Assembly (NCBI RefSeq): GCF_022430545.2
Contig: NZ_CP092488.2
Coordinates: 496,001 to 560,000, forward strand
Length of the DNA: 64,000 nt
Reading direction: 5' to 3'
DNA from: Mycobacterium paraterrae
GTDB taxonomy: Bacteria; Actinomycetota; Actinomycetes; Mycobacteriales; Mycobacteriaceae
The notes beneath the pieces are model-generated. The model did no database searches and had not been told where the DNA came from. It saw only the letters and a program-made list of their open reading frames with translations. Each line of letters starts with the position of its first letter. Position 1 is the first letter of the stretch. Below are positions 8,390 to 16,466 of this stretch, in pieces. The translations under genes and the position numbers were made by a program.

Positions 8390-9596
8390 CCGGCCCCCGA
8401 CGACTGACCGCGACCCACGCCAACGTGGCCAGCGTCGCCACGATGTAGATCAGCCCGCCCCACGCCTGATACCAGGGTCGACCGTTCTGCCAGATGCTCG
8501 GCTGCGCAAAACTGAGCAACCAGGGCACGCCGACGACAAGCAGCAGCAGCCAGATCCAGCCGAGAATTCGCGCGCCTCGACGGTCAGACAGCGGACCGTG
8601 GAACAGCCAAATCATCAACGGCACCAACCACACCCAGTGGTGAGTCCACGAGATCGGGGATAGCAGCAGCCCGAACAGCTCCACGACCAGCAGGCGGCCC
8701 AGCCGATCGCCGATGACTCGCCAGGCGAGGACGGAAAGTATTGCCGTGACGGCGATTCCGATCAGCACCGCGGGGCTGTAACCGGCGTCGTGACCCTGGA
8801 TCCGGCAGATCGCGCCGCGCCACGACTGATTGAAAATCGTGCAGATCGGCCCAACGCGATCGGTCTTGAAGATCAATTCAGTGAAGTAGTAACGAGTTTG
8901 ATCACCGACCACCAACACCGACAGCCCGATGGTGGCGAGGAAGACCACCCCGGAGAACACCGCAGTGGCCCAACGACGTACGCCGACGAAATACAGGCCG
9001 CCGATTGCGGGCGTCAGCTTCACCCCCGCCGCCGTCCCCAACAGCAGTCCGGACAGCCACCACCGGGAGCTGAAGACGGCGCCCAAGGTGGCCAGCGCGA
9101 GCACCACGTTGATCTGTCCGTAGTCGAAGGTGCTGCGCAGCGGCTCGAGCCAGATCGCGATTCCGGTCCATAGCATCGCCAGACGGTGTCCCTCACCGGC
9201 CGCGACGCCCAACAGCCGCTGACTGAGCCGGACCACGCCGTACAGCGCGCCCATCGTCCCGACGGTCCAGCAGAAGGCGACGACGCCGAACGGCAGAAAG
9301 TGCAAGGGATAGAAGACCACCGCGGCGAACGGCGGATAGGTGAACGGCAGCGGGAAATCCGGCGTCTGATCGGCGTAGACGTACCGGTACAGGCTGCCCG
9401 GGTGGTCGATCATGGCAGACCCGCCGACGTACACGTGCAAGTCGACGAAGTTGGCCCCGTTGGGTGCGAGATACGTCCAGGCCAGACGCGCCAGCACGCT
9501 CACGACCAGCAGCACCGGCCCGATCGTCTCTATCGAGATCGCGCGCCGGCGGTCGAGGATTGCCGCCGGAGCGGCCGAGGTGGTGTCTATTCGCAC
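8376..9596 (-). CDS. pimE: Polyprenol-phosphate mannose-dependent alpha-(1,2) mannosyltransferase PimE
   Basis: Integral membrane GT-C (GT87) enzyme that adds the fifth mannose to phosphatidyl-myo-inositol mannosides on the periplasmic side. 406 residues with about ten hydrophobic segments. The conserved acidic residue of the first periplasmic loop lies in NFVDLHVYVGG (about residue 52), the position of the catalytic Asp in PimE. Other landmarks: PFTYPPFAAV and SPISWTHHWVW. GTG 9596 is the start. LpqW, its functional partner in PIM/LAM partitioning, is 3 kb away. Divergent from the secreted protein gene at 9762. Confidence 0.94.
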   Translation of the reverse strand: MRIDTTSAAPAAILDRRRAISIETIGPVLLVVSVLARLAWTYLAPNGANFVDLHVYVGGSAMIDHPGSLYRYVYADQTPDFPLPFTYPPFAAVVFYPLHFLPFGVVAFCWTVGTMGALYGVVRLSQRLLGVAAGEGHRLAMLWTGIAIWLEPLRSTFDYGQINVVLALATLGAVFSSRWWLSGLLLGTAAGVKLTPAIGGLYFVGVRRWATAVFSGVVFLATIGLSVLVVGDQTRYYFTELIFKTDRVGPICTIFNQSWRGAICRIQGHDAGYSPAVLIGIAVTAILSVLAWRVIGDRLGRLLVVELFGLLLSPISWTHHWVWLVPLMIWLFHGPLSDRRGARILGWIWLLLLVVGVPWLLSFAQPSIWQNGRPWYQAWGGLIYIVATLATLAWVAVSRRGPATQR

Positions 9597-9761
9597 GACT
9601 CTATCGCCGGGCCGGAGCGGCGCCGCAGCTCCGCCGATCAGTCACCGCCAGCACTCGGTTCCGTAACGGTCGAATAAATGCCACACGTGTCACTCCAGTC
9701 ACAGCGGTCTCCTCATGGATCGTCTCCGGCGAGGACCTGTCATCGAGATTCAAGGGGAGTC

Positions 9762-10520
9762 ATGTCAACTATCGGAACCTTCGTTCGCGCCACCGCTGTC
9801 GTGGCGGGCTCGTCGGCAGCGTTGCTCATGGGCGGCTTGATGGGCACAGCCCATGCCGACCCGGCGCCGGTGCCCGTGCCCGACATCGGCCAGCAGCTCG
9901 TCGGCACCGCGGCGCAGGCGCCACAGCTGCTGCAGGGCGTCGCCGGTGCGCTCGGCGGTCAGCCGGCCACGCCGCCGCCGCTGGCCAGCGCGGCGATCAA
10001 GATGCCGCAGACGCCTCCGGCCACCACGCCGGGCGCCGGCTCGTCGCTGCTGCCGGGCTTGGCATCACCGTCTCCGGCCGCTACCAGCACCACGCCAGGA
10101 CTCGGGATCCCGGGCCTGACTCAGCCCGCACCGGCCGCGACCAGCACCACACCGGGTCTCAGTCTTCCCGGTCTGACGCAGCCGGCTCCGGCTGCGGCCG
10201 CGCCGGCGACCAGCAACCCGGCGAGCATGCTGCCGCAGGCGCAGTTGAACCTGCCGCAAATCCCCGGAATGCCGTTCCCGCTTCCACAACAGGTGTCGTT
10301 GCCCGGTGACCTGACGTCGCTGTTCACCGGCGGATCGCCGCTCAGCAGCGGACTGGCGTCGGCGGCGGGCATCCCGGCGGCTGCTGCGCCCGCGGCAACG
10401 ATGCCGTTGACCGCGGCACCCGCGGCGACCCTGCCGCTGACCGCAGCACCGCTGGCGACAGCTCCGGTGCTGCCCGCGTCGGCCGGCGCGTCGCTGTTCC
10501 CGGTCTCCGCCCTGCCCTGA
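9762..10520 (+). CDS. Secreted Ala/Pro-rich repeat protein (Rv1158c-like)
   Basis: 252 residues. A Sec signal peptide (MSTIGTFVRATAVVAGSSAA...) ends at AHA-DP. The mature part is Ala/Pro/Thr-rich with two near-identical 22-residue repeats containing PAATSTTPGL and PGLTQPAP, and a later pair based on PAATxPLTAA. No catalytic domain seen. ATG 9762 follows the ribosome site AAGGGGAG; the frame is open upstream but without a signal-like start. Followed by a strong hairpin and a second secreted protein, matching the remembered Rv1158c/Rv1157c pair. Confidence 0.88.
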   Translation: MSTIGTFVRATAVVAGSSAALLMGGLMGTAHADPAPVPVPDIGQQLVGTAAQAPQLLQGVAGALGGQPATPPPLASAAIKMPQTPPATTPGAGSSLLPGLASPSPAATSTTPGLGIPGLTQPAPAATSTTPGLSLPGLTQPAPAAAAPATSNPASMLPQAQLNLPQIPGMPFPLPQQVSLPGDLTSLFTGGSPLSSGLASAAGIPAAAAPAATMPLTAAPAATLPLTAAPLATAPVLPASAGASLFPVSALP

Positions 10521-10529
10521 CCAAGCATC

Positions 10530-10561
10530 GGCCGGCTAGCGCCACCGTGCGCTAGCCGGCC
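10530..10561 (+). terminator. Strong hairpin between the two secreted-protein genes
   Basis: Perfect 13-bp inverted repeat, GGCCGGCTAGCGC and its complement, around a 6-base loop (caccgt), ten bases after the stop of the upstream gene. No T-tract follows, so it may be a U-less mycobacterial terminator, an attenuator or an mRNA-stabilising hairpin. Confidence 0.6.
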
Positions 10562-10591
10562 ACCACAAACGTCGACGACTGGGAGGACACC

Positions 10592-11587
10592 ATGAACATC
10601 GCACGGAACCTGATCTACGCCCTTACCGCCACGGCCATCGCATCCAGCGCCGCACTGGCCATGTCCCCCAACGCCGGAGCCGACCCGGCGGCACCGCCCG
10701 CGCCGGTCCCCGCACAGCAGTTGCCGGGTCTGCCCGCGCTGCCGGCTCTGACCGAGCTGAGCCCGATCATCCAGCAGGCCGCCGGCAACCCCGAGCAGGC
10801 CACGCAATTGCTGATGGCCGCCGCACAAGCGTTCAGCAAAAACCCATCGGCGCCGGAGGAATCGAAAAATGTTGCGGCATCGGTGAATCAATTCGCCCAA
10901 GCACCCGATGCCGCGTCGACGGCGCACGTCGTGCCGCCCGGTGTGGAGCCCGGCGCCCAGGCGCACCTGCCGACGGGGATCGATCCGGTGCACGCCGCGG
11001 GCCCCGCACCCGCAGCAGCCCCGGCACCGGCGCCCGCTGCCGCTCCGGCGAACGCCGTCCCGGTAGCGGCGGCGACACCGCCCGCTCCCGCGGCGGCCTC
11101 CGCTCCGGCTCCGGCACCCGAAGCTGCTGCGCCGCAAGCCGCGGCTCCCCAAGCCGCCGCGCCGGGATTCAGCCCGGACGCCCCGCCCACGCAGGACTTC
11201 ATGTATCCGTCGATCAGCAACAACTGCGGCACCGACGGCGGCACCGTGATGGCACCCGTGCTCTCGGTCGCCGGCCCGGCCAAGATCCCCGCGCCGGGCC
11301 CCGCCGCCGGCCAAACGTCCTACGTGTTCACCGCCGTAGGAACGCCAGGACCTGCCGATGTGCAGAAACTTCCGCTGAACGTCACGTGGGTCAACCTGAC
11401 CACCGGCAAGTCGGGCAGCGCGACGCTCAAGCCGCAGGCCGACATCAACCCGCAGGGGCCGACGACGCTGACCGCGACCGTTGACACCGGCTCGGGCAGC
11501 ATCATGTCGACGATCTTCGGTCAGGTCAGCACCAAGGACAAGCAGTGCCAGTTCATGCCGACCATCGGCTCGACGGTGGTGCCCTGA
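10592..11587 (+). CDS. Secreted Ala/Pro-rich protein with conserved C-terminal domain (Rv1157c-like)
   Basis: 331 residues with a good ribosome site (GGGAGG) before ATG 10592. The signal peptide ends near NAGADP. A Pro-rich stretch and a helical segment (IIQQAAGNPEQATQLLMAAA) are followed by an Ala/Pro low-complexity linker (residues 130-205). A compact C-terminal domain of about 120 residues has two cysteines (NNCGTDGG and DKQCQFMP) that could form a disulfide. Function unknown; probably exported to the cell envelope. An intrinsic terminator follows at 11601. Confidence 0.9.
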   Translation: MNIARNLIYALTATAIASSAALAMSPNAGADPAAPPAPVPAQQLPGLPALPALTELSPIIQQAAGNPEQATQLLMAAAQAFSKNPSAPEESKNVAASVNQFAQAPDAASTAHVVPPGVEPGAQAHLPTGIDPVHAAGPAPAAAPAPAPAAAPANAVPVAAATPPAPAAASAPAPAPEAAAPQAAAPQAAAPGFSPDAPPTQDFMYPSISNNCGTDGGTVMAPVLSVAGPAKIPAPGPAAGQTSYVFTAVGTPGPADVQKLPLNVTWVNLTTGKSGSATLKPQADINPQGPTTLTATVDTGSGSIMSTIFGQVSTKDKQCQFMPTIGSTVVP

Positions 11588-11600
11588 TCTAGAGACGACC

Positions 11601-11636
11601 AAATCCGCCGGGGCTCACGGGCTCCGGCGGATTTTT
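11601..11636 (+). terminator. Intrinsic terminator
   Basis: Perfect 11-bp stem AAATCCGCCGG / CCGGCGGATTT with a 12-base loop, ending in a run of five T. It terminates the secreted-protein gene just upstream. Confidence 0.9.
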
Positions 11637-11642
11637 CGTCAG

Positions 11643-11785
11643 TAGGCCGTACCGTGCTGGTTCTTCACGGCCCTAATAGGCCATTCCGTGCCGATCGTTC
11701 ACGGCCCTATAGGCCATACCGCGCCGATCGTTCATGGCCCTAATAGGCCATACCGTGCCGATCGTTCATGGCCCTAATAGGCCAT
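11643..11785. repeat. 34-bp tandem repeat, four units plus a partial fifth
   Basis: Units run 11643-11676, 11677-11709 (one base short), 11710-11743 and 11744-11777, then eight bases of a fifth. Each begins TAGGCCAT (or close) and ends ATGGCCCTAA, so a unit can fold as a hairpin, and unit junctions form the palindrome ATGGCC-N6-GGCCAT. On the minus strand each unit contains ATGGCCTATTAG, identical to the last three codons and stop of the DUF1059 gene, so the array appears to have grown by duplication of that gene's 3' end. Confidence 0.9.
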
Positions 11786-11920
11786 GAACAGAATCGCGTC
11801 CCGGTCATACTCCAGACCGGGGTGCGCGCTGGCCAGGTGGGCCTGCGTCAGGTCGACCAATTCGTCTTCGTCTTTGCCGGTGATCGCCTCGCCGCACGGA
11901 CAGTTCAGGTGGGTCTTCAC
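11774..11920 (-). CDS. DUF1059 small cysteine protein
   Basis: 48 residues from GTG 11920. It has the DUF1059 pattern: an N-terminal C-x-CG motif (HLNCPCGEAITG), an acidic segment (KDEDELVDLTQAH) and a conserved H-P near the end (SAHPGLEYDRD). Such proteins are predicted small metal-binding proteins. The start overlaps the stop of the HhH-GPD gene (GTGA), so the two are translationally coupled. Its stop codon falls inside the 34-bp repeat array. Confidence 0.87.
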   Translation of the reverse strand: MKTHLNCPCGEAITGKDEDELVDLTQAHLASAHPGLEYDRDAILFMAY

Positions 11921-12516
11921 GATGTCGCCTTCCCGGTTGTCGCCTTTTTGGCTGCCTTCATCTGCTTCTTGTACGAACGAACCTTTTCCATCGAGCGTGC
12001 ATCCGCGATGTCAGCGACCGACACGTAACTGCCGGCCTTGCCGAAATCTCCCGCGGCGGCCCGCCAACCCTTGGGTGTCACCCCGTACTGCTTGCCGAGC
12101 AGCGCCAGGAATATCTGCGCCTTCTGCTCTCCGAAGCCCGGCAGACCCTTGAGCCGTCGCAGCAACTCCGGTCCGTCGGGATCACCGGCGGTCCACAGGC
12201 CCGCCGCATCGCCGTCGTAACGGTCGACCACGATCTGCGCCAATGTCTGGATCCGCTTGGCCATCGAGCCCGGGAACCGGTGAATCGCAGGCTTTTCCGA
12301 GCACAACGCAGCGAACTTGTCCGGGTCGTAGTCGGCGATCTCGGCGGCGCTGAAACTGCCCATCCGGTCGGCGATCTTCTTGGGGCCGGCGAACGCAGTC
12401 TCGAAGGTGACCTGCTGATCGAGGACCATCCCGATGAGCAGCGCAAGGGGATCATCGGCCAGCAGTTGGTCCGCCTCAGGCTCCTGCGCCAGGCATAGCT
12501 TCACGGTCAACGACAT
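11917..12516 (-). CDS. HhH-GPD family base-excision repair-like protein (Rv1156-like)
   Basis: 199 residues. The helix-hairpin-helix stretch LKGLPGFGEQKAQIFLALL (residues 123-141) is typical of the GPD glycosylase superfamily, preceded by MVLDQQVTFETAF as in AlkA/Nth-type folds. I do not see a clear catalytic Asp or Lys set, so the enzymatic activity is uncertain. ATG 12516 follows a good ribosome site, GGAAGG. Translationally coupled to the DUF1059 gene downstream. Confidence 0.88.
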   Translation of the reverse strand: MSLTVKLCLAQEPEADQLLADDPLALLIGMVLDQQVTFETAFAGPKKIADRMGSFSAAEIADYDPDKFAALCSEKPAIHRFPGSMAKRIQTLAQIVVDRYDGDAAGLWTAGDPDGPELLRRLKGLPGFGEQKAQIFLALLGKQYGVTPKGWRAAAGDFGKAGSYVSVADIADARSMEKVRSYKKQMKAAKKATTGKATS

Positions 12517-12654
12517 GTTCCTTCCGTCGAGCGACCCAATTGCCATTCAGCCAATCACACCTGACTCGTGTAAGTGAATGGCAGGCCGGTCAATCGACAC
12601 ATATGGGGAATTTCCCCGATGCGGGCGCCCCGCCTCGCAAGAAGAGTTGCGGGC

Positions 12655-13731
12655 ATGAGCATCGACGATGGATCGATCAAGTCACACCAATTCGTGGCGA
12701 CGGGCTCGGCCTACGGGTCGGCTTGGGAGAAGTCCTCTGGACCGAACGCCCGCAAGTACTGGAGAGTCGGATTTTTTGTGATCGTCGGGTTCCTGACTGT
12801 GACGATGTTGGGCCCCACGCTCGGACTGCCGTTGCCGATCCTCGCGCCGTTCGTCACGTTCGGGTTTTTCGGCGTCGTAGTCGTCCTTGGCGTGGTCAGC
12901 AACACCAGCGTCTGGCGTCGTTCACGCCGGACGTACGTGATCGAGGTCAGCGGCGACGGGATCATCATCGACGGGCGGCGCGAGGCCGTCTACTCATTTG
13001 CCGATGCACAGTTGGGTCTGTGGGTCAGGTCGGGACTGGCGCTTCAGCTTTACAGTGGCCCGCATCAGTTTCGCCTGGGTGGACAGGGCCGGCTCATCGG
13101 CCCGGGTACGCCGCTCGACGGTCCGCCGGTGCAGTGTGTCGACGCCTGGCTGCATGAGGCGGATTTCGACAGGCTGCTGTCGTTGAGTGGCCGTTGGAAC
13201 GGGTCAGCAACGGAGGCTCCCTCAGCGGGGGGAACAACTCGGTGTCTGCTCTACCCCAACGCGCTGCAGATGCAGGCGATGGGACCGTTCGCATTCGGCA
13301 AGAGACAACGCTTGCAGCAATCGCTGGCGCAGCCGCAGCTGTTCATCGACGTCGACGAGGAAAGCATTCGAGTGATCGACGCGAACGACAACACACAGAT
13401 CGCGGCGGCACCGCTGTCCGGGCTGAACGCGTCACCGGCTACCTACGAGTTGGGCGGCCGACATCTAATCCCGTCGCTCCGAAGCCTCGCGACTGACGCT
13501 GTGTCACAATACTATTCGCGATCAGCAGCTATGAGCGTGTGCGTGCCTGGCGTGCCGCCGCTGACCGTTGGATGCCGCGGCTTCACCGGAATGTTCACTC
13601 GCCGGTTTTCCTGGAGTCGTGACGAGCCGGTGGTCAATGCTCCACCCGAGTACGAAGTGTCGATTGCCGACTGGCTGGTGCTCGTCGAGAAGCTCGGCTT
13701 GAGTCCGCTTCTGGAAGACACAGCCAGCTAG
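12655..13731 (+). CDS. Membrane protein of a tandem paralogue pair (copy A)
   Basis: 358 residues. Two hydrophobic segments near residues 38-90 (VGFFVIVGFLTVTML and APFVTFGFFGVVVVLGVV) precede a cytosolic-looking beta-rich domain with VIEVSGDGIIIDGRREAVYS and FADAQLGLW, possibly a PH-like fold. The rest shares blocks with copy B downstream: IGPGTPLD, TRCLLYPN, GPFAF, LFIDVDEESIRVID and a final DWLVLVEKLG. ATG 12655 has an AAGAG ribosome site. I do not recognise a named family; no equivalent at this place in M. tuberculosis that I recall. Confidence 0.8.
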   Translation: MSIDDGSIKSHQFVATGSAYGSAWEKSSGPNARKYWRVGFFVIVGFLTVTMLGPTLGLPLPILAPFVTFGFFGVVVVLGVVSNTSVWRRSRRTYVIEVSGDGIIIDGRREAVYSFADAQLGLWVRSGLALQLYSGPHQFRLGGQGRLIGPGTPLDGPPVQCVDAWLHEADFDRLLSLSGRWNGSATEAPSAGGTTRCLLYPNALQMQAMGPFAFGKRQRLQQSLAQPQLFIDVDEESIRVIDANDNTQIAAAPLSGLNASPATYELGGRHLIPSLRSLATDAVSQYYSRSAAMSVCVPGVPPLTVGCRGFTGMFTRRFSWSRDEPVVNAPPEYEVSIADWLVLVEKLGLSPLLEDTAS

Positions 13732-13815
13732 GACGCCTCAGCTTTCAGCCGCCGAGAGTTGTCGAACGTCAGAAATAGGGCGGTTGACCGATGTGCAATG
13801 GGCGGAGCGAGAGCG

Positions 13816-14814
13816 ATGATCCGCACCATGAGCGTCAACAACGAAGCAGGCGCGGCACGCAAATTCGTCGCGTCGCGCGAGGCGTTCTCGACCGCGTGGA
13901 TCACGGGAACCAAAATCTGGGGAGCCGTCTGCTGGGTGTTTTTCCTGGCATTCGTCGGCTTCGCCGTCTCGACGATGTTGAACACGTCGCGGGGCGCCAA
14001 GACCGACATCCCGCGCTACACCGGGTTGTACTTCATCGCGGTGCTGCTGGGCCTGAGCGCGGTCTTCGGCGTCTACATTCTGTGGCGGTCTCGGCAGAAA
14101 TACGTGCTCACCGTCAGCGGCGACGAGGTGACCGTCGGTCCACGGGGCGAGGTGTTCTCGCTCGCCGACGCGAAGCTCGGTCTGTGGCCGAACATCGGGG
14201 TTGCACTCCACTTGCACGCCGAGGGTCGACGGTTCGTGCTGGGCAGGCAGGACCGCAGCATCGGGCCGACTACGCCACTCGACGCCGAGCCCACTGCGCT
14301 GGTCGACGCCCGACTGCCGGCCGCCGATTTCGACGAACTACTTCGATTGGGTGGGCGCGCCTCGGCGCGCGGACCCGCGCCGGGTGAACCGACTCGGTGC
14401 ATCCTGTTCCCCAACTCGCAGACGATCGCCGACACGGGACCGTTCGCGTTCCGGAGGAAACAGAAACTGGTGAATTCGCTCAATCGAGCTCAACTGTTCG
14501 TCGACGTCGACCGCGACACGGTGCGCGTGATCGAGCCGGATAGTCACACTGTCGATGCCTCGGCCCCGATTTCCCGTGTCACCGCAACTCGGCTCAACTA
14601 CGAGACGCGCGACGCGGAGTCCAGTCGCGTCGTGCGAACGCCGGTGCTGACGTTGGCGATGCCCGAGCTACCGCCGCTGAGCTTCGGCTGCGCGCTCAAC
14701 GCGGAGCGATTCTCCTGGCCGGGTTACCCGCAGGCCGTCAAGCAACCGCCGGCCTACGTGCTCTCGGCAGCCGACTGGCGCACGCTGGTCGAGAAGTTCG
14801 GCCCGGCCGCCTGA
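13816..14814 (+). CDS. Membrane protein of a tandem paralogue pair (copy B)
   Basis: 332 residues from ATG 13816, which has GGAG eight bases upstream; ATG 13828 is the alternative. Same plan as copy A: two membrane segments (VCWVFFLAFVGFAVS and GLYFIAVLLGLSAVFGVYIL), then YVLTVSGDEVTVGPRGEVFS with LADAKLGLW, IGPTTPLD, TRCILFPN, GPFAF, LFVDVDRDTVRVIE and a C-terminal DWRTLVEKFG. It lies 84 bases after copy A and clearly arose by gene duplication. Function unknown. Confidence 0.8.
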   Translation: MIRTMSVNNEAGAARKFVASREAFSTAWITGTKIWGAVCWVFFLAFVGFAVSTMLNTSRGAKTDIPRYTGLYFIAVLLGLSAVFGVYILWRSRQKYVLTVSGDEVTVGPRGEVFSLADAKLGLWPNIGVALHLHAEGRRFVLGRQDRSIGPTTPLDAEPTALVDARLPAADFDELLRLGGRASARGPAPGEPTRCILFPNSQTIADTGPFAFRRKQKLVNSLNRAQLFVDVDRDTVRVIEPDSHTVDASAPISRVTATRLNYETRDAESSRVVRTPVLTLAMPELPPLSFGCALNAERFSWPGYPQAVKQPPAYVLSAADWRTLVEKFGPAA

Positions 14815-14833
14815 CAGACATGTCCAGGCTCGG

Positions 14834-15007
14834 TTAACCGCTCTTGCGGCGGAACTCCCGATGGTTTCCGGCCGCGCCGTGCGCTCGAGCACCCTTGGCG
14901 CCGGCGTCCTTGTGGTCCGCGCCGCCCGACGACTTGGCGTTCTTGCGCTCGAGCGCTTCGCGGAACTTGCGCTTGTTGTCTTCGGCCCCCGACTTCGCTT
15001 CAGCCAT
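14834..15007 (-). CDS. DUF5302 small protein
   Basis: 57 residues, highly charged: MAEAKSGAEDNKRKFREALE, then a Gly/Ala/His-rich centre and the basic end FRRKSG. The KKFLEALERK-like block and terminal REFRRKSG fit DUF5302, a small mycobacterial/actinobacterial family of unknown function. Convergent with the paralogue pair, 19 bp from its stop. Confidence 0.8.
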   Translation of the reverse strand: MAEAKSGAEDNKRKFREALERKNAKSSGGADHKDAGAKGARAHGAAGNHREFRRKSG

Positions 15008-15045
15008 AGCCGCAGCCTAGCGCCCCGACCTCGATTCAGCGGGAT

Positions 15046-15489
15046 TCAGCGCACGCCCGGCGGCATGCCGTACACGTGCGCGATCGGCAGCGTCAGCACT
15101 ACTCGGCGGTCGGTGACCATCGCCTGCCGGTAATCGTCCCAGTCTGGGTGCTCACCGGCGATGTTGCGGTACAACGCAATCAGCGCCTCGACGGTGTCGT
15201 CGTCCGGCGCGGCGGCGGGCGGGGTCAAGCTCGCGGTGCCCTCGGCGACGGCATACGACCACCCGTCATCGGAGCTGACGAGCAGCGAGGCCCGCGGGTC
15301 GCGACGCAAGTTTCGGGTTTTGGCCCGCGGCTCGGTGACCGACACCTGAATGGTGGTGTTGCGGGCGTCGAAGTAATACGACACGTTCGACAGCTGCGGT
15401 CGCCCGTCTCGCTTCAGCGTGGCCAGCACGCCGAGGGAGTTGTCCGCGATCACGGCCAGTAGCTTGTCGTCGAAGACTTGGCGCCCCAT
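15046..15489 (-). CDS. F420-dependent PPOX-class protein (Rv1155-like)
   Basis: 147 residues, same length as Rv1155. Split-barrel flavin/deazaflavin-binding fold of the pyridoxamine-oxidase-like family; Rv1155 binds coenzyme F420. Visible conserved blocks: FDDKLLAVIADNSLGVLATL, GRPQLSNVSYYFD, RAKTRNLRRDPRASLLV and YRNIAGEHPDWDDYRQAMV. Its presence agrees with fbiC in the same window. ATG 15489 starts MGRQVFDDK, the family start. Confidence 0.93.
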   Translation of the reverse strand: MGRQVFDDKLLAVIADNSLGVLATLKRDGRPQLSNVSYYFDARNTTIQVSVTEPRAKTRNLRRDPRASLLVSSDDGWSYAVAEGTASLTPPAAAPDDDTVEALIALYRNIAGEHPDWDDYRQAMVTDRRVVLTLPIAHVYGMPPGVR

Positions 15490-15536
15490 GCCGAAAGCGT
15501 ACGGCCCGGTCCGTTCAGGTGGCTACCATCGCGCCC

Positions 15537-16079
15537 ATGACCCACTACGCGGCCTTCCTGCGCGGCGTCAACGTCGGCGGCGTCAACCTCAAAATGGCCG
15601 ACGTGGCAACCACGTTGACCGATGCCGGCTTCGATGAGGTGCGTACGATCCTGGCGACCGGCAACGTGACACTGACGTCGGCCAAAAGTGCGGCGGACGT
15701 TCGGACGGTCGCAGAGAAGGCGCTGCGCGAGCGATTCGGATATGACGCGTGGGTGCTGGTCTATCCGATCACCGAGTTGCAGTCGATCGTCGACCGATAT
15801 CCGTTCGAGGCCGAGGTGGACGGATACCAGTCCTACGTCACGCTCGTCAGCGACGGTGCGGTGCTGGACGAGTTGGCGGCGCTCGCTCCCGCTGGTGCCG
15901 AGAAGATCGAGCGCGGCCCGAAGTCCGCCAGGGTGATCTATTGGCAAGTCGCCAAGGGAAAGACACTCGACAGCACTATCGGCAAGACGATGGGCAAGAA
16001 GAAATACAAGTCGACGACCACCACCCGTAACCTGCGCACCCTGGTCAAGGTGCTGGCCGCTGCTCAGTCGGCGACGTAG
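15537..16079 (+). CDS. DUF1697 family protein
   Basis: 180 residues with the DUF1697 hallmarks YAAFLRGVNVGG, a TILATGNV block and the C-terminal TTRNLRTLVKVL. The family is widespread with no established activity. ATG 15537 begins MTHYAAFLRGVN, the usual start; divergent from the F420-binding protein with 47 bp between. Its stop overlaps the convergent GntR gene by 16 bp. Confidence 0.9.
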   Translation: MTHYAAFLRGVNVGGVNLKMADVATTLTDAGFDEVRTILATGNVTLTSAKSAADVRTVAEKALRERFGYDAWVLVYPITELQSIVDRYPFEAEVDGYQSYVTLVSDGAVLDELAALAPAGAEKIERGPKSARVIYWQVAKGKTLDSTIGKTMGKKKYKSTTTTRNLRTLVKVLAAAQSAT

Positions 16080-16429
16080 GTCTCCAGGTAGCGCAGCGCC
16101 TCGGCCTTGCCCAGTCCCAGCCCGCGCGCGACGTCCAGATAGGCCGCGGCCGCGGCGGCCATCGCGGTGTCCGCCGGGTCGGCCCGGGCGACGAATGTGC
16201 CGAAGCGGCCGCGGGTTTCGACGATGCCGGCCGCCTCCAGTTCGCGGTATGCCCGGGCCACGGTGTTGACGGCGAGGCCAAGTTCACCGGCCAACTCACG
16301 CACCGTCGGCAACCGCGCGCCGGGCGCCAGGGTGCCGGCGCGAATCGCCTCGATGATCTGAGTGCGAAGCTGGTCGAACAGCGGACGATCCGCCCGCCCG
16401 TCGACCTGCAGCCACTCGTGCAACTCCAC
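16064..16429 (-). CDS. GntR family regulator, short YtrA type (Rv1152-like)
   Basis: 121 residues. N-terminal winged helix-turn-helix DQLRTQIIEAIRAGTLAPG then LPTVRELAGELGLAVNTVARAYRELEAAG (written in pieces here: LPTVRELAGELGL, AVNTVARAYRELE). The C-terminal part is a short helical tail, as in the YtrA subfamily, which usually controls adjacent transporter or stress genes. It is divergent from the sirtuin gene with 37 bp between, so it may regulate it. Confidence 0.9.
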   Translation of the reverse strand: MELHEWLQVDGRADRPLFDQLRTQIIEAIRAGTLAPGARLPTVRELAGELGLAVNTVARAYRELEAAGIVETRGRFGTFVARADPADTAMAAAAAAYLDVARGLGLGKAEALRYLETYVAD

Positions 16430-16466
16430 GGCGCCAAGTATCCCGTAGTCCAGCTATCTTGGTGAG

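Noticed and set aside
10121..11602. Long minus-strand frame antisense to the secreted Ala/Pro-rich proteins
   Set aside because: Composition is Gly/Arg repeat shadow of Ala/Pro codons; the plus-strand genes have ribosome sites, signal peptides and a terminator.
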